NCBI RefSeq assembly: GCF_001281385.1
Contig: NZ_CP006911.1
Location: 62,001-126,000, forward strand
Reading direction: 5' to 3'
Origin: Candidatus Pseudothioglobus singularis PS1
GTDB lineage: Bacteria > Pseudomonadota > Gammaproteobacteria > PS1 > Pseudothioglobaceae
Length of the DNA: 64,000 nt
Shown here: positions 34,808 to 43,230 of the stretch, one piece after another
Position numbering within the stretch: the stretch's first letter is position 1
How the letters are laid out: every line of letters starts with the position of its first letter
Translations under genes and position numbers: made by a program
Notes under the pieces: model-generated
The model's database searches: none
Told to the model about the DNA's origin: nothing
What the model saw: the letters and a program-made list of their open reading frames with translations, nothing else

Positions 34808-36124
34808 ATGAGTTTTACATCAGCTAAAAGACACCATGCAAAAATAGGCTCTCACCTAAAAGGTGAAGAGGATATCTATAGTCTAAATAAACATGCATTA
34901 GGCCCCGGAGAGCTTGCTGAGTCTGAATGGCTAGAGGCTGGTTTGGCAAACCCAGATATGACAAAAATTAGGGAATATCGACTCAAAAGAGTTCGAGAAA
35001 AACTCGTTGAATTTGACTGTGCCGGTATTCTTCTCTACGATCCATTAAATATTCGTTACGCAACAGACAGTACAAATATGTCTTTGTGGACCTCCCATAA
35101 CGCTGCTCGTTACGCGCTTGTAATGACGGATGGTCCTGTCATTATTTTTGAGTTTGATGCCCATGATTTTCTATCAAACCACAATCCTTTAATTACTGAA
35201 GTCAGACATGCAGTCACCTATTTATACTTTACGGCTGGAGACAAGAGTAAAGAGAGAGCCAAGATATGGGCGTCTGAAATTGTTGATATAGTTAGAGAAT
35301 ACGGTAAAGGAAACAAAAAACTAGCGCTTGATCATTGTGCGCCAGAGGGAATTCATGAACTTCAGTCAAATGGACTTGAGCTTGCTAATGGTGAAGAGGT
35401 TATGGAGCTCGCAAGGCTTATTAAGTCTGATGATGAGATGAAGGCGATGAGGCGATCTATCTTTTCATGTGAAAAATCAATGGAGCTGATGCGCAATCAC
35501 TTTAAGCCAGGCATAACTGAGCAAGAGCTCTGGAGTCGCTTCCAAATGGAGGCCGTTTCCAGGGGAGCAGAGTGGATTGAAACGAGACTACTTGCCTCAG
35601 GTCCCAGAGCAAATCCATGGTATCAGGAGTGCTCATCACGACCCATACTAAGCGGTGAGTTAATGGGTTTTGATACGGACCTGGTTGGCTCTTATGGATA
35701 CTGTACTGATATGTCTAGGACATGGTTGTGCGGCGATGAGAAGGCGACTGATGAACAAAAAGAAATCTACACCATGGGCTATGAACAAATTCAAAATAAT
35801 ATGAAGTTGTTAAAACCAGGCGTAACCTTTAAAGAGTTAACACTTAATGCTAAGGAGTACTCGAAGCAGGAGTTTCGACATTACTCGGTCCTTTTCCACG
35901 GCGTAGGTTTGTGTGATGAGTTCCCTGCTATACCTTTTAGCTGGGAGCTAAATGAGAATAGTTTTGATGGGGTTCTTCAACCGGGGATGGTGCTGTGCGT
36001 AGAAACCTATGTCGGTAGATTTAGTGGAGGGCCTGGCGTTAAACTCGAAGAACAAGTATTAGTGACTGAAGGTGGCCATGAATTGTTAACAAATTATCCA
36101 TTTGAAACGGAATTGTTAATCTAG
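34808..36124 (+). CDS. M24-family protein closely resembling DMSP lyase DddP
   Basis: A 438-aa M24 (creatinase/aminopeptidase fold) protein whose sequence follows DddP rather than prolidases. DddP-like stretches include LYDPLNIRYATDSTNMSLW, GPRANPWYQEC, GFDTDLVGSYGYCTDMSRTW, HGVGLCDEFP, LQPGMVLCVETYVG and EEQVLVTEGGHELLTNYPF. The five M24 metal ligands (Asp, Asp, His, Glu, Glu) lie in these blocks. The Asp six residues after the metal His, described as the catalytic base of DddP, and the Tyr five before it are kept. DddP cleaves DMSP to dimethyl sulfide and acrylate. The context is amine catabolism rather than DMSP, so a related substrate remains possible. It follows the DMGDH gene by 17 bases. 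Confidence 0.8.
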   Translation: MSFTSAKRHHAKIGSHLKGEEDIYSLNKHALGPGELAESEWLEAGLANPDMTKIREYRLKRVREKLVEFDCAGILLYDPLNIRYATDSTNMSLWTSHNAARYALVMTDGPVIIFEFDAHDFLSNHNPLITEVRHAVTYLYFTAGDKSKERAKIWASEIVDIVREYGKGNKKLALDHCAPEGIHELQSNGLELANGEEVMELARLIKSDDEMKAMRRSIFSCEKSMELMRNHFKPGITEQELWSRFQMEAVSRGAEWIETRLLASGPRANPWYQECSSRPILSGELMGFDTDLVGSYGYCTDMSRTWLCGDEKATDEQKEIYTMGYEQIQNNMKLLKPGVTFKELTLNAKEYSKQEFRHYSVLFHGVGLCDEFPAIPFSWELNENSFDGVLQPGMVLCVETYVGRFSGGPGVKLEEQVLVTEGGHELLTNYPFETELLI

Positions 36125-36158
36125 ACTATAAAAAGATTAATTTCTACATAGAGTCCTT

Positions 36159-37208
36159 ATGAAAATAACTAAAGAATTAATTTCTAGTGCTGAAGGTCAG
36201 AATATTTATCTTGTTAGTATTACAAATGATAATAATTTCAGTGTTACATTTTCAAATTTCGGCGGCTATATCCATCAAGTTTTAATCCCTTATGAAAATA
36301 ATCCAGAATTAACTGAGGATGTAATTCTTGGCTATGAAGATCCTTTGGGTTGCATAACGGATAGAAGCTTTTTCAATGTAATTACTGGAAGAGTCTGCAA
36401 TCGAATGAAGGATGCTGAATTTACACTTAACAATAAAAAATATAAATTAAATAATAACAATGGAAATAATCATCTTCATGGAGGAAGCACTGGCTTTAAT
36501 AAGAGGCTTTGGACGATAGATTCAATTGATGAGAATAAAGACGAAGTCATCGTATCAATGTCCTATCTATCTTCACATCTAGAAGAAAAATATCCTGGTA
36601 ATTTATCCTGTACTACTCAATATAAGTTCAATAGCAAGAACGAATTTTCAATTTGTTATTCAGCAACGACAGATGAAGACACTATTGTCAACATTACAAA
36701 TCATAACTATTGGAACTTTCATGGTCACAATGATTATTATGGAAAAATTCTTGATCATAGTGCTCAGATTTATGGAAATCAGGTTTGCGAGGTAGATTCT
36801 GATTTGATACCGAATGGCAATCTCTTAAATGTTGCTAATACCAAATATGATTTCATAGAAAGCAACCCTATTTCGAAAGAGCTCATAGATCAAGGCGGTA
36901 TTGATATTAACTATGTTGTAAATAACGAAAAAGAAATGAAGCCAGTGGCAAGAGTGTGGAGTAATCTAACAGGGATGGGAGTTCAGTACTCTAGTGACCA
37001 GCCTGGACTTCAGTTTTATACGGGTGGCAACATGCATCCGGAGTACCAAGGGAAGAATCATAGAACTTATGGAAAAAATTATGGTCTTTGTATGGAAACT
37101 CAATTTTTTCCTGATGCAATCAATCAGGATAATTTTGAGAGCCCAATTTTAAAAGTGGGCGAAACCTACACTTCAAATACTATAATTAAACTTTCAAATA
37201 ATTATTAG
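36159..37208 (+). CDS. galM: Aldose 1-epimerase (galactose mutarotase family)
   Basis: A 349-aa GalM-family protein that interconverts alpha and beta anomers of aldoses. Family motifs are NRMKDAEF (substrate Arg), NNGNNHLHGG with the first catalytic His, NITNHNYWNFHG with the second, and CMETQFFPDAINQ with the catalytic Glu. The gene is noticeably AT-rich and Asn/Lys-rich even for this window. It sits between the DddP-like gene and an MDR dehydrogenase, next to remnants of a second sugar-type ABC ATPase, so it may be a leftover of a lost sugar operon. Confidence 0.9.
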   Translation: MKITKELISSAEGQNIYLVSITNDNNFSVTFSNFGGYIHQVLIPYENNPELTEDVILGYEDPLGCITDRSFFNVITGRVCNRMKDAEFTLNNKKYKLNNNNGNNHLHGGSTGFNKRLWTIDSIDENKDEVIVSMSYLSSHLEEKYPGNLSCTTQYKFNSKNEFSICYSATTDEDTIVNITNHNYWNFHGHNDYYGKILDHSAQIYGNQVCEVDSDLIPNGNLLNVANTKYDFIESNPISKELIDQGGIDINYVVNNEKEMKPVARVWSNLTGMGVQYSSDQPGLQFYTGGNMHPEYQGKNHRTYGKNYGLCMETQFFPDAINQDNFESPILKVGETYTSNTIIKLSNNY

Positions 37209-37212
37209 AAGC

Positions 37213-38292
37213 ATGAGCATAATCCCAAAAACAATGAGCGCAGTTTTGACAACTGGCCATGGTGGTTATGAGGTGCTTGAGTACCGAAATGACATTGAAG
37301 TCCCCATCCCTAATTCAGATCAAGTTTTGATTAAGGTTTTAGGGGCAGGTATCAATAATACCGATATTAACACCCGAACTGCTTGGTATTCAAAGTCAGT
37401 CAAAGGCGAAACCAATGCTAGTAATTCCCAAGGGGAAGATGGCGATGGAAGTTGGTCTGGTGAGCCTTTAGAATTTCCAATCATACAGGGCGCAGACTGC
37501 TATGGAGAAATCGTTGCTGTTGGAGATAATATTGATGCTGGTCGAATTGGTGAGCGAGTATTAGTTAGAACAATGCAGCAGTATGCAGTAGATTATAGGC
37601 CCTATGAGTGCTGGACAATGGGCTCAGAGTGCGATGGGGCTTTTGCTCAGTATATGGTCGCTTTTAGTGATGAAAGTTTCAAGATTGAAAGTAATTGGTC
37701 GAACGCAGAACTGGCATCCATTCCCTGTGCATACTCGACAGCAGAAAACCTACTGGAACGTTCAGGTGTTAAACAGGGTGAAATTGTTCTTATAACTGGA
37801 GCTTCTGGAGGTGTTGGATCAGCTGCTATTCAGCTAGCTAAGAGACGAGGTGCTAGCGTTGTTGCAATTTCAAGTAAATCAAAGTTAGATTTAGTTAAAG
37901 AGATTGGTGCAAATACAGTTGTTAATAGAGAGGATAAATTAACAGACTCTATAGAAAATGAGAGTATTGATGTGGTAATTGATCTGGTTGCAGGGGAGCG
38001 CTGGGGAGACTTGCTGGATGTATTAAAAAAAGGTGGGAGGTATGCAGCAGCTGGAGCTATCGCAGGACCACTTGTTGAACTTGATGTTAGAACACTTTAC
38101 CTAAAAGACTTGGTTTTAATAGGATGTACTTTTCAAGATCGAAAAGTTTTTGAAAATTTAATTGGATATATTGAAAGAAACGAAATAACTCCTCTCGTTT
38201 CGAAGACCTATCCTTTAAAAGATATTATTACTGCTCAAAAAGACTTTGTATCAAAGAAGTATGTGGGTAAGTTGGTTCTTTTGCCCAAATAA
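37213..38292 (+). CDS. Zinc-type alcohol dehydrogenase-like (MDR) oxidoreductase
   Basis: A 359-aa medium-chain dehydrogenase/reductase. The N-terminal GroES-like domain contains GAGINNTDINTRTAWYSKS and the structural segment GADCYGEIVAVGDNI. The Rossmann domain carries LITGASGGVGSAAIQLAKRRGA. An insert of about 25 acidic residues (GETNASNSQGEDGDGSWSG) is unusual but is seen in some roseobacter-type alcohol dehydrogenases. Catalytic zinc ligands are not obvious, so it may be a zinc-free reductase. It is not the acryloyl-CoA reductase AcuI by pattern. It starts 4 bases after galM and is probably co-transcribed. Confidence 0.82.
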   Translation: MSIIPKTMSAVLTTGHGGYEVLEYRNDIEVPIPNSDQVLIKVLGAGINNTDINTRTAWYSKSVKGETNASNSQGEDGDGSWSGEPLEFPIIQGADCYGEIVAVGDNIDAGRIGERVLVRTMQQYAVDYRPYECWTMGSECDGAFAQYMVAFSDESFKIESNWSNAELASIPCAYSTAENLLERSGVKQGEIVLITGASGGVGSAAIQLAKRRGASVVAISSKSKLDLVKEIGANTVVNREDKLTDSIENESIDVVIDLVAGERWGDLLDVLKKGGRYAAAGAIAGPLVELDVRTLYLKDLVLIGCTFQDRKVFENLIGYIERNEITPLVSKTYPLKDIITAQKDFVSKKYVGKLVLLPK

Positions 38293-38330
38293 AGTTTAAC
38301 CAAATTTATTTTTTCTAATTCCTTGAATAG

Positions 38331-38489
38331 TTAGGAATTCTTAGTATGCAAATATATCGTATTTCTTGACAGGCCAAGCTGACGAGCCGTTAAAGCAACA
38401 TTGTAATTACAGTTTTGAAAGGTTGTTCTGATTTCAAGACAGAGACTCTCAAAAAAGTAATTTAAAGCTTGGCATACGCTCTGAGTATA
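38331..38489 (-). pseudogene. Remnant of a Fis-type (HTH_8) regulator C-terminus
   Basis: Reading the minus strand, an open stretch of about 52 codons without a start ends at TAA (38331-38333). It encodes ALNYFFESLCLEIRTTFQN and then VALTARQLGLSRNTIYLHT, the pattern of a Fis-type helix-turn-helix (AAxxLGxSRxTxYxxL) as found at the C-terminus of sigma-54 activators. The rest of the gene is absent (a TGA lies upstream at 38490-38492). It overlaps the ABC remnant on the plus strand by about 34 bases. This is the debris of a lost regulator. Confidence 0.55.
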
Positions 38490-38704
38490 TCAATGTAGTG
38501 AATAAGAAATCAGAAAATACAGTTGAAGCTAATATAAATTTAGTTGAAGATTTTGGTAACTATAAGCTCATTTCTGCAACTAATGATAATATTCAAATTA
38601 AAGTAAAAGTAAAGAGAGAAAGCATCATTCCTGAAGATAAAATTTTGCTAGAAATTCCATCAAAGCACTGCTGTATTTATAATAATGAAGAGCTAGTAGA
38701 ATAA
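38456..38704 (+). pseudogene. Remnant of a MalK/UgpC-type ABC ATPase C-terminal (TOBE) domain
   Basis: In frame from about 38456 the sequence reads SNLKLGIRSEYINVVNKKSE and on to IPSKHCCIYNNEELVE and a stop at 38702-38704. LGIRxExI is the hallmark opening of the MalK/UgpC regulatory domain. The rest follows the TOBE pattern of the intact ATPase at 13346 (there [10 protein letters not shown]...). Walker A, signature and Walker B are all missing. A GTG at 38498 could start a 68-aa product, but it would have no ATPase activity. It is a fragment of a second sugar-type transporter. Confidence 0.6.
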
Positions 38705-38705
38705 G

Positions 38706-40058
38706 TTATTTTTCTTTCCCTGCCATCAGTTCTTTCCAGCGCATATAGCTATTAACACCAAACCACATGAATGGTTTCGGCATCAGTTTTTTAGGTACTT
38801 CCTCGTCAACAAAGTCTGGCACTAGGCTATTGATAGTTCCAGTAATTTTTTCAGCCGTAATGATACCAATCGCAGTTCCTTTGGCAGTTCCAAGGCCATT
38901 TTGACAGCACGCAGAGTAGACGCCTTCATCAACCTCTCCCTGAGCAAAGACGTTGTTAAGACTCAGACAAAGACGACCTCCCCATGAGTAATCCATAGAT
39001 ACTTTATCAAGCATTGGAAAGCGAGCTTTAAATGATTCATTATGACTATTTGCAGCAGAATTCATAAATGAATCTGAGGCTTCCATGCTTGGATTATAAG
39101 ACCATCTGTTTCGAACCAGAATCCTATTGCCACCCATTCCAGAAATGCGCCTTACTGAAGAGCCCATAGCGTCAGCTGAAGTTAATCCCCAATCTTGAGT
39201 GCCGCCCAGCATATTAGACTCTTCAGAAGTTAACTCTCTTGATAGGGATGAGTAGGTAAAAATAGTCATTAGCCTATTCTGAAAGTATCCAAATTTTTCA
39301 ACCAATCCGTTGACTGCTAATATAACTTTTGGACTTGATATTGATCCAAGACTAGTTTTAGCCTTCCATACTTTTTGTCCATCATGCATTCCTTCCTCTT
39401 CAAGAGAAATGACCGGAGAGTTTTCATAAATCGTTGTATTGGGACTCTTAGAGACACCATCTGCTAGTGACTGGATGTAAAGGGCAGGTTGTAGCATCGC
39501 TGTACCTGGAGTCCATAGGCCATTTAGGTAGTAATCTATTCCGGTCAGGTCTTTCATTTCTTTAGCATCAAGCATCTTATAGCTTTCACTAGTCTTGTCT
39601 AGGTGCTTTGCATACTCTGTATTGAAATTCACTCCTTTTGGGGTTGCTGCTGCATTCGTTTTGCCAACAAGTTGTATCGCTTCAGCTGGCATTTCATATT
39701 CTTTTGAAGCACTCTTGGCAAATTCAATTGCAGAGCGATTAATCAGGGTTTGTTCACGATCTTTATCGAGGCTTCCTACGTAATCATCTGAAGCTAAGTT
39801 GTGAGGAAGATCAATCATAAAGCCTGAGTTTCTTCCTGCGGGGCCTTCACCAATTTCACAGGCTTCAAGTACAGCAATTTTTGCTTTATTATCGATTTGA
39901 ATTAAACGCCTAGCCGCAGAGAGGCCCGCAAAGCCTCCGCCAATAATCAAGTAGTCTGCGTTGAGATGATCTGAAAGCTTTGGATTAACCTTCCGCTCAG
40001 GAAGGATTTCTTTCCAGCCTGTATCACCAGGATTTTTGGGTAGCTTGATCTGATTCAT
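38706..40058 (-). CDS. FAD-dependent amine oxidoreductase (DAO family, PuuB-like)
   Basis: A 450-aa flavoprotein of the D-amino-acid/glycine-oxidase superfamily. The FAD site is ADYLIIGGGFAGLSAARRLI with a later GEGPAGRNSGFMIDLPHNL that matches the PuuB-type FAD-binding oxidoreductases (GRNGG/SGF motif). The C-terminus has CQNGLGTAKGTAIGIITAEKI. Such enzymes oxidise an amine to an aldehyde. The preceding gene of the operon (5 bases apart) is an aldehyde dehydrogenase, as in putrescine catabolism. The substrate here is more likely a methylated or secondary amine, given the neighbours, but this is inference. It is the last gene of the minus-strand operon that starts at 45520. Confidence 0.85.
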   Translation of the reverse strand: MNQIKLPKNPGDTGWKEILPERKVNPKLSDHLNADYLIIGGGFAGLSAARRLIQIDNKAKIAVLEACEIGEGPAGRNSGFMIDLPHNLASDDYVGSLDKDREQTLINRSAIEFAKSASKEYEMPAEAIQLVGKTNAAATPKGVNFNTEYAKHLDKTSESYKMLDAKEMKDLTGIDYYLNGLWTPGTAMLQPALYIQSLADGVSKSPNTTIYENSPVISLEEEGMHDGQKVWKAKTSLGSISSPKVILAVNGLVEKFGYFQNRLMTIFTYSSLSRELTSEESNMLGGTQDWGLTSADAMGSSVRRISGMGGNRILVRNRWSYNPSMEASDSFMNSAANSHNESFKARFPMLDKVSMDYSWGGRLCLSLNNVFAQGEVDEGVYSACCQNGLGTAKGTAIGIITAEKITGTINSLVPDFVDEEVPKKLMPKPFMWFGVNSYMRWKELMAGKEK

Positions 40059-40063
40059 TTATT

Positions 40064-41566
40064 TTAATCTACTGACTCTTCTGGAGCCCGATCTGAGAGA
40101 TCAATCCATATTGTCTTGAGCTCTGTATATTGGTCATGGGCATGAATGGAGTTATCCCTTCCGCCAAAACCTGAATGCTTGTACCCACCAAATGGCGTAC
40201 TCATATCTCCTTCACCATAACAATTAACAGTCACTGTGCCCGCCTTAATGGCTCGTGCAGCTCGGATTGCTTTCTTTCCATTTGAGGTAAAGACGCTGGC
40301 AGCTAATCCATATTCTGTATTGTTTGCAACAGCAATCGCCTCATCAAATGACTTCACGGTAATTACGGAGAGGATTGGACCAAAAATTTCCTCTTGTGCT
40401 ATTTTGGAGTCAGGATCAACCTGGTCAACAATAGTAGGAAGAACATAGTTTGGTTTTTCAGTTGTTCCGCCAACTAAAATGTTGTCTTGCTTGAGGTAGC
40501 TACAAACCTTTTTAAAGTGTTCATCATCCACTAAAGAGCCAAGATAATTTGATGGATCAAGGGGATCACCCGTCTTCCAATCTCTGAGGTGTGCAAGAAT
40601 CTTTTCAAGTAAAGCCTCTTTAATATTTTCTTGAACAATGAGCCTTGAGTTTGCTGAACAGTTCTCTCCCATGTTCCAAAAAGAGGCGTTCACAATATGC
40701 TCTGCAACTAGGTCTAAATCTTCAGCATCATCCAAAACAATTGCTGGATTTTTACCGCCACACTCAAGCACAATCTTTTTAAGATTTGAGTCTGCTGAAT
40801 AGCGCAGAAAACGTCTACCGGTCTCTGTTGATCCAGTAAATGAAACCATATCGATATCAGCATGAAGGCCAATCGGCTCACCAACATCTGGCCCCATCCC
40901 TGGTATGACATTGAGGACGCCTCTTGGGAGTCCTGCATCGATGGCCAATTCGGCCAGTCTAAGCGCGGTTAAGCTGGTTTGTTCTGCGGGTTTAACAATC
41001 ACAGAGTTCCCTGTAGCAAGTGCGGGCGCTATTTTCCAGGCCATCATGAGAAGCGGAAAGTTCCATGGCAGAACGCAGCCAACAACGCCAACCGGTTCAC
41101 GAACGATAACGGATAAGGCATCTTCTCCTGCTGGCGCAGTTTGATCATAAACCTTGTCAATGGCTTCTGCATGCCAAAGTAAACATTCAATCGTTTCTGG
41201 AAGGTCAATCGTTGCACAATCACGAACTGGTTTACCTGAGTCAACACTCTCCATAACGGCCAGCTCATTAAGATTTCTTTGTATCAGTTTAGAGAATTTA
41301 ATGAGCACCTTTTTTCTCTCACTTGGATGAAGTTTTGACCAGTGACCTTGATCAAATGCCTCCCTTGCTTTTATAACAGCGTGGTCTACATCATCTGCAT
41401 TACATGCAGCAACTTTGGCAATAACATTTCCAGTTGCAGGGTTTATAGTTTCAAATGTTTTTCCTGATTTTGAAGATTGGAATTGTCCATTAATGAACGC
41501 ATTGGTTGGAAAGCTAAGTGAATTTGCAATTGCACTATATTCCTCATGGGTTAGAAGATTTGACAT
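40064..41566 (-). CDS. Aldehyde dehydrogenase (NAD(P)-dependent), PuuC/BetB-like
   Basis: A 500-aa class 1/2-type aldehyde dehydrogenase. The oxyanion Asn lies in VLPWNFPLLM, the general base Glu in VLECGGKNPAIV, the catalytic Cys in NMGENCSANSRL, and the segment EEIFGPILSV is present. It oxidises an aldehyde to the acid and probably takes the product of the adjacent flavoprotein. The pair suggests amine to aldehyde to acid. Betaine aldehyde or gamma-aminobutyraldehyde-type substrates are both possible. The gap to the DapA-family gene upstream is zero bases. Confidence 0.9.
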   Translation of the reverse strand: MSNLLTHEEYSAIANSLSFPTNAFINGQFQSSKSGKTFETINPATGNVIAKVAACNADDVDHAVIKAREAFDQGHWSKLHPSERKKVLIKFSKLIQRNLNELAVMESVDSGKPVRDCATIDLPETIECLLWHAEAIDKVYDQTAPAGEDALSVIVREPVGVVGCVLPWNFPLLMMAWKIAPALATGNSVIVKPAEQTSLTALRLAELAIDAGLPRGVLNVIPGMGPDVGEPIGLHADIDMVSFTGSTETGRRFLRYSADSNLKKIVLECGGKNPAIVLDDAEDLDLVAEHIVNASFWNMGENCSANSRLIVQENIKEALLEKILAHLRDWKTGDPLDPSNYLGSLVDDEHFKKVCSYLKQDNILVGGTTEKPNYVLPTIVDQVDPDSKIAQEEIFGPILSVITVKSFDEAIAVANNTEYGLAASVFTSNGKKAIRAARAIKAGTVTVNCYGEGDMSTPFGGYKHSGFGGRDNSIHAHDQYTELKTIWIDLSDRAPEESVD

Positions 41567-42475
41567 TTAACTCCCCTCCTGTTTGATTTGATTGACAGTT
41601 TGATTCATGACTCGTATGACTTGCTCTAATTGGCGCTTATCGTCTTTATTCAATTTTTGAAGTGGTTTTCTTGGAGGTCCTACTGGAAGTCCTCTCATAA
41701 TTGATCCGTGCTTGATACATTGGATAAATTTTCCACCTTGCTCAAGAACTCTCATCAACGGCATCATTGCTGACATGATTCGCCTCCCTTTATCGAAGTC
41801 TCCCTCAACTCTACAAGCCTCGTATAGAGCAACATGAGCTTCAGGAGCGAAATTAGATCCAGCACAGACCCAACCACTGGCTCCCCAAGCAAAGAACTCT
41901 AAGGCTTGATCATCCATTCCGCAGCAAAGCTGGATATGAGGATAATCTCTTGCTAATAGGTGAAGTCTATTTATATCTCCACTGCTTTCTTTGATGGCGC
42001 AAAAGTTTGATGACCTACCCACCCTGTCAAGATATTCCTCACCCATCTTAGAGCCCATCCTTCCAGGATAGTTGTAGAGCATAATTGGAAGATCAGCTGC
42101 TCGGTCAATTGCTAGTGCATGAAGCGCATTTTCTCTCTCTGTAGGGAGCGCATAGGGAGGTGTTGCTATTAATATTCCGTCTGCTCCAATTTTGGCTGCC
42201 TCCTCTGCAAAGAAAACTGACTCTTCAGTTCGAATGGCACCAGTACCAACAATGCAGGGAACTCTATTATTAATGATATCCTTACTTATCTTCATTACCT
42301 GAAGGCGCTCTTTAGTATCCTGAGTATAGTACTCGCCAGTTGTTCCAGCAACGACAATCCCATGAACACCACTGTTAATGAGATCCTCAATCATAGGCTC
42401 GATGGCGTCAAAGTTTATTGCATGATTGTCATCATACGGTGTAAGTACTGGCGTATAAATTCCTTCAAACTTCAT
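41567..42475 (-). CDS. Dihydrodipicolinate synthase/N-acetylneuraminate lyase family protein
   Basis: A 302-aa Schiff-base aldolase-fold protein. The Schiff-base lysine is Lys162 in AIKESSGD, the Tyr in MLYNYPGRM is at about 134, and the carboxylate-binding loop is GTTGEYYT. It is not dapA itself: the context is a catabolic operon. Members include pyrroline-carboxylate deaminase, keto-deoxy-sugar-acid aldolases and others. Combined with the flavoprotein and aldehyde dehydrogenase in the operon it might fit an amino-acid or hydroxy-acid route, but the reaction cannot be fixed. It abuts the aldehyde dehydrogenase start. Confidence 0.85.
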   Translation of the reverse strand: MKFEGIYTPVLTPYDDNHAINFDAIEPMIEDLINSGVHGIVVAGTTGEYYTQDTKERLQVMKISKDIINNRVPCIVGTGAIRTEESVFFAEEAAKIGADGILIATPPYALPTERENALHALAIDRAADLPIMLYNYPGRMGSKMGEEYLDRVGRSSNFCAIKESSGDINRLHLLARDYPHIQLCCGMDDQALEFFAWGASGWVCAGSNFAPEAHVALYEACRVEGDFDKGRRIMSAMMPLMRVLEQGGKFIQCIKHGSIMRGLPVGPPRKPLQKLNKDDKRQLEQVIRVMNQTVNQIKQEGS

Positions 42476-42483
42476 ATGTTCTC

Positions 42484-43230
42484 CTAGAGGTTTGGCAAGC
42501 TAATTTTTGCCATCCTTCCCCCATCAATAGTATATACCTGTCCAGTTACAAAACTTGATTCTGAAGATGCAAGCCATGAAACTAATGAGGCAACTTCTTC
42601 TGTTTTACCTGTTCTATTAAGTGGGTGGATACTACCAATATTTTTTCTAAAATGGTCTGAATCAGGCATTGAGTTTATAAAGTCCTCATTTAGCTCTGTA
42701 TCTATCCATCCTGGAGCGACAGCATTACACCTTACCCCATCCTTTCCATGATCGACTGCGATGGAGCGTGTTAGTCCATGAAGCCCAGCCTTGCTAGAAC
42801 AATATGCCGCATGATTTGGATTAGCTCCTATCCCCTCAATTGAGCCGATATTAACAATACAGCCTTCAGATTCAATCAAAAAAGGCATAGCAAATTTACT
42901 CAATAAGAAAGGGGCAGTGAGATTAACCGATATTGTTTGATTCCAATCCTCAAGTGAAGTGTCCATCAACGAAGATTCTTTCATGATGCCAGCATTATTA
43001 ACTAATACGTCAATGCGACCATACTTTTTGACAATGACATCAATACTTTTAGAGCAGTCTTGTTCTTTGCTTAGATCAAACTTAAAAGAGTCAAATAAGT
43101 TTGATTGTCCTCTTTGAATGGCGCAAACGGTTGCTCCCTCTTCATGAAGACGCTCAGCGCAAGCAAGTCCAATGCCTTGAGTGGCTCCAGTAACAACAAC
43201 AATTTTATTAGTAAACCGCTTTTCCACCAT
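42484..43230 (-). CDS. SDR-family oxidoreductase (second of pair)
   Basis: A 248-aa classical SDR with VVTGATQGIGLACAERL, NNAG (LVNNAGIM), the catalytic Ser in VNIGSIEGIG and the YCSSKAGLHG active site. It ends SFVTGQVYTIDGGRMAKI. The start overlaps the upstream SDR by 23 bases, so the two are translated together. Two adjacent SDRs could act on the two stereoisomers of one alcohol, as described for other substrates, but nothing shows this directly. Confidence 0.86.
   Translation of the reverse strand: MVEKRFTNKIVVVTGATQGIGLACAERLHEEGATVCAIQRGQSNLFDSFKFDLSKEQDCSKSIDVIVKKYGRIDVLVNNAGIMKESSLMDTSLEDWNQTISVNLTAPFLLSKFAMPFLIESEGCIVNIGSIEGIGANPNHAAYCSSKAGLHGLTRSIAVDHGKDGVRCNAVAPGWIDTELNEDFINSMPDSDHFRKNIGSIHPLNRTGKTEEVASLVSWLASSESSFVTGQVYTIDGGRMAKISLPNL

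Noticed and set aside
37213-38292. Acryloyl-CoA reductase AcuI, which would pair with the DddP-like gene
   Set aside because: The MDR protein has a long acidic insert and an N-terminus unlike AcuI, so the link to acrylate metabolism is not supported.
38498-38704. A functional 68-aa gene starting at GTG 38498
   Set aside because: The frame continues upstream in the same register with LGIRSEYI, typical of an ABC ATPase C-terminus, so the short product is better read as a fragment of a lost gene.
41567-42475. dapA (lysine biosynthesis dihydrodipicolinate synthase)
   Set aside because: The Schiff-base Lys is present but the operon is catabolic, with MttB, SDR, ALDH and flavoprotein genes. Only the family is assigned.
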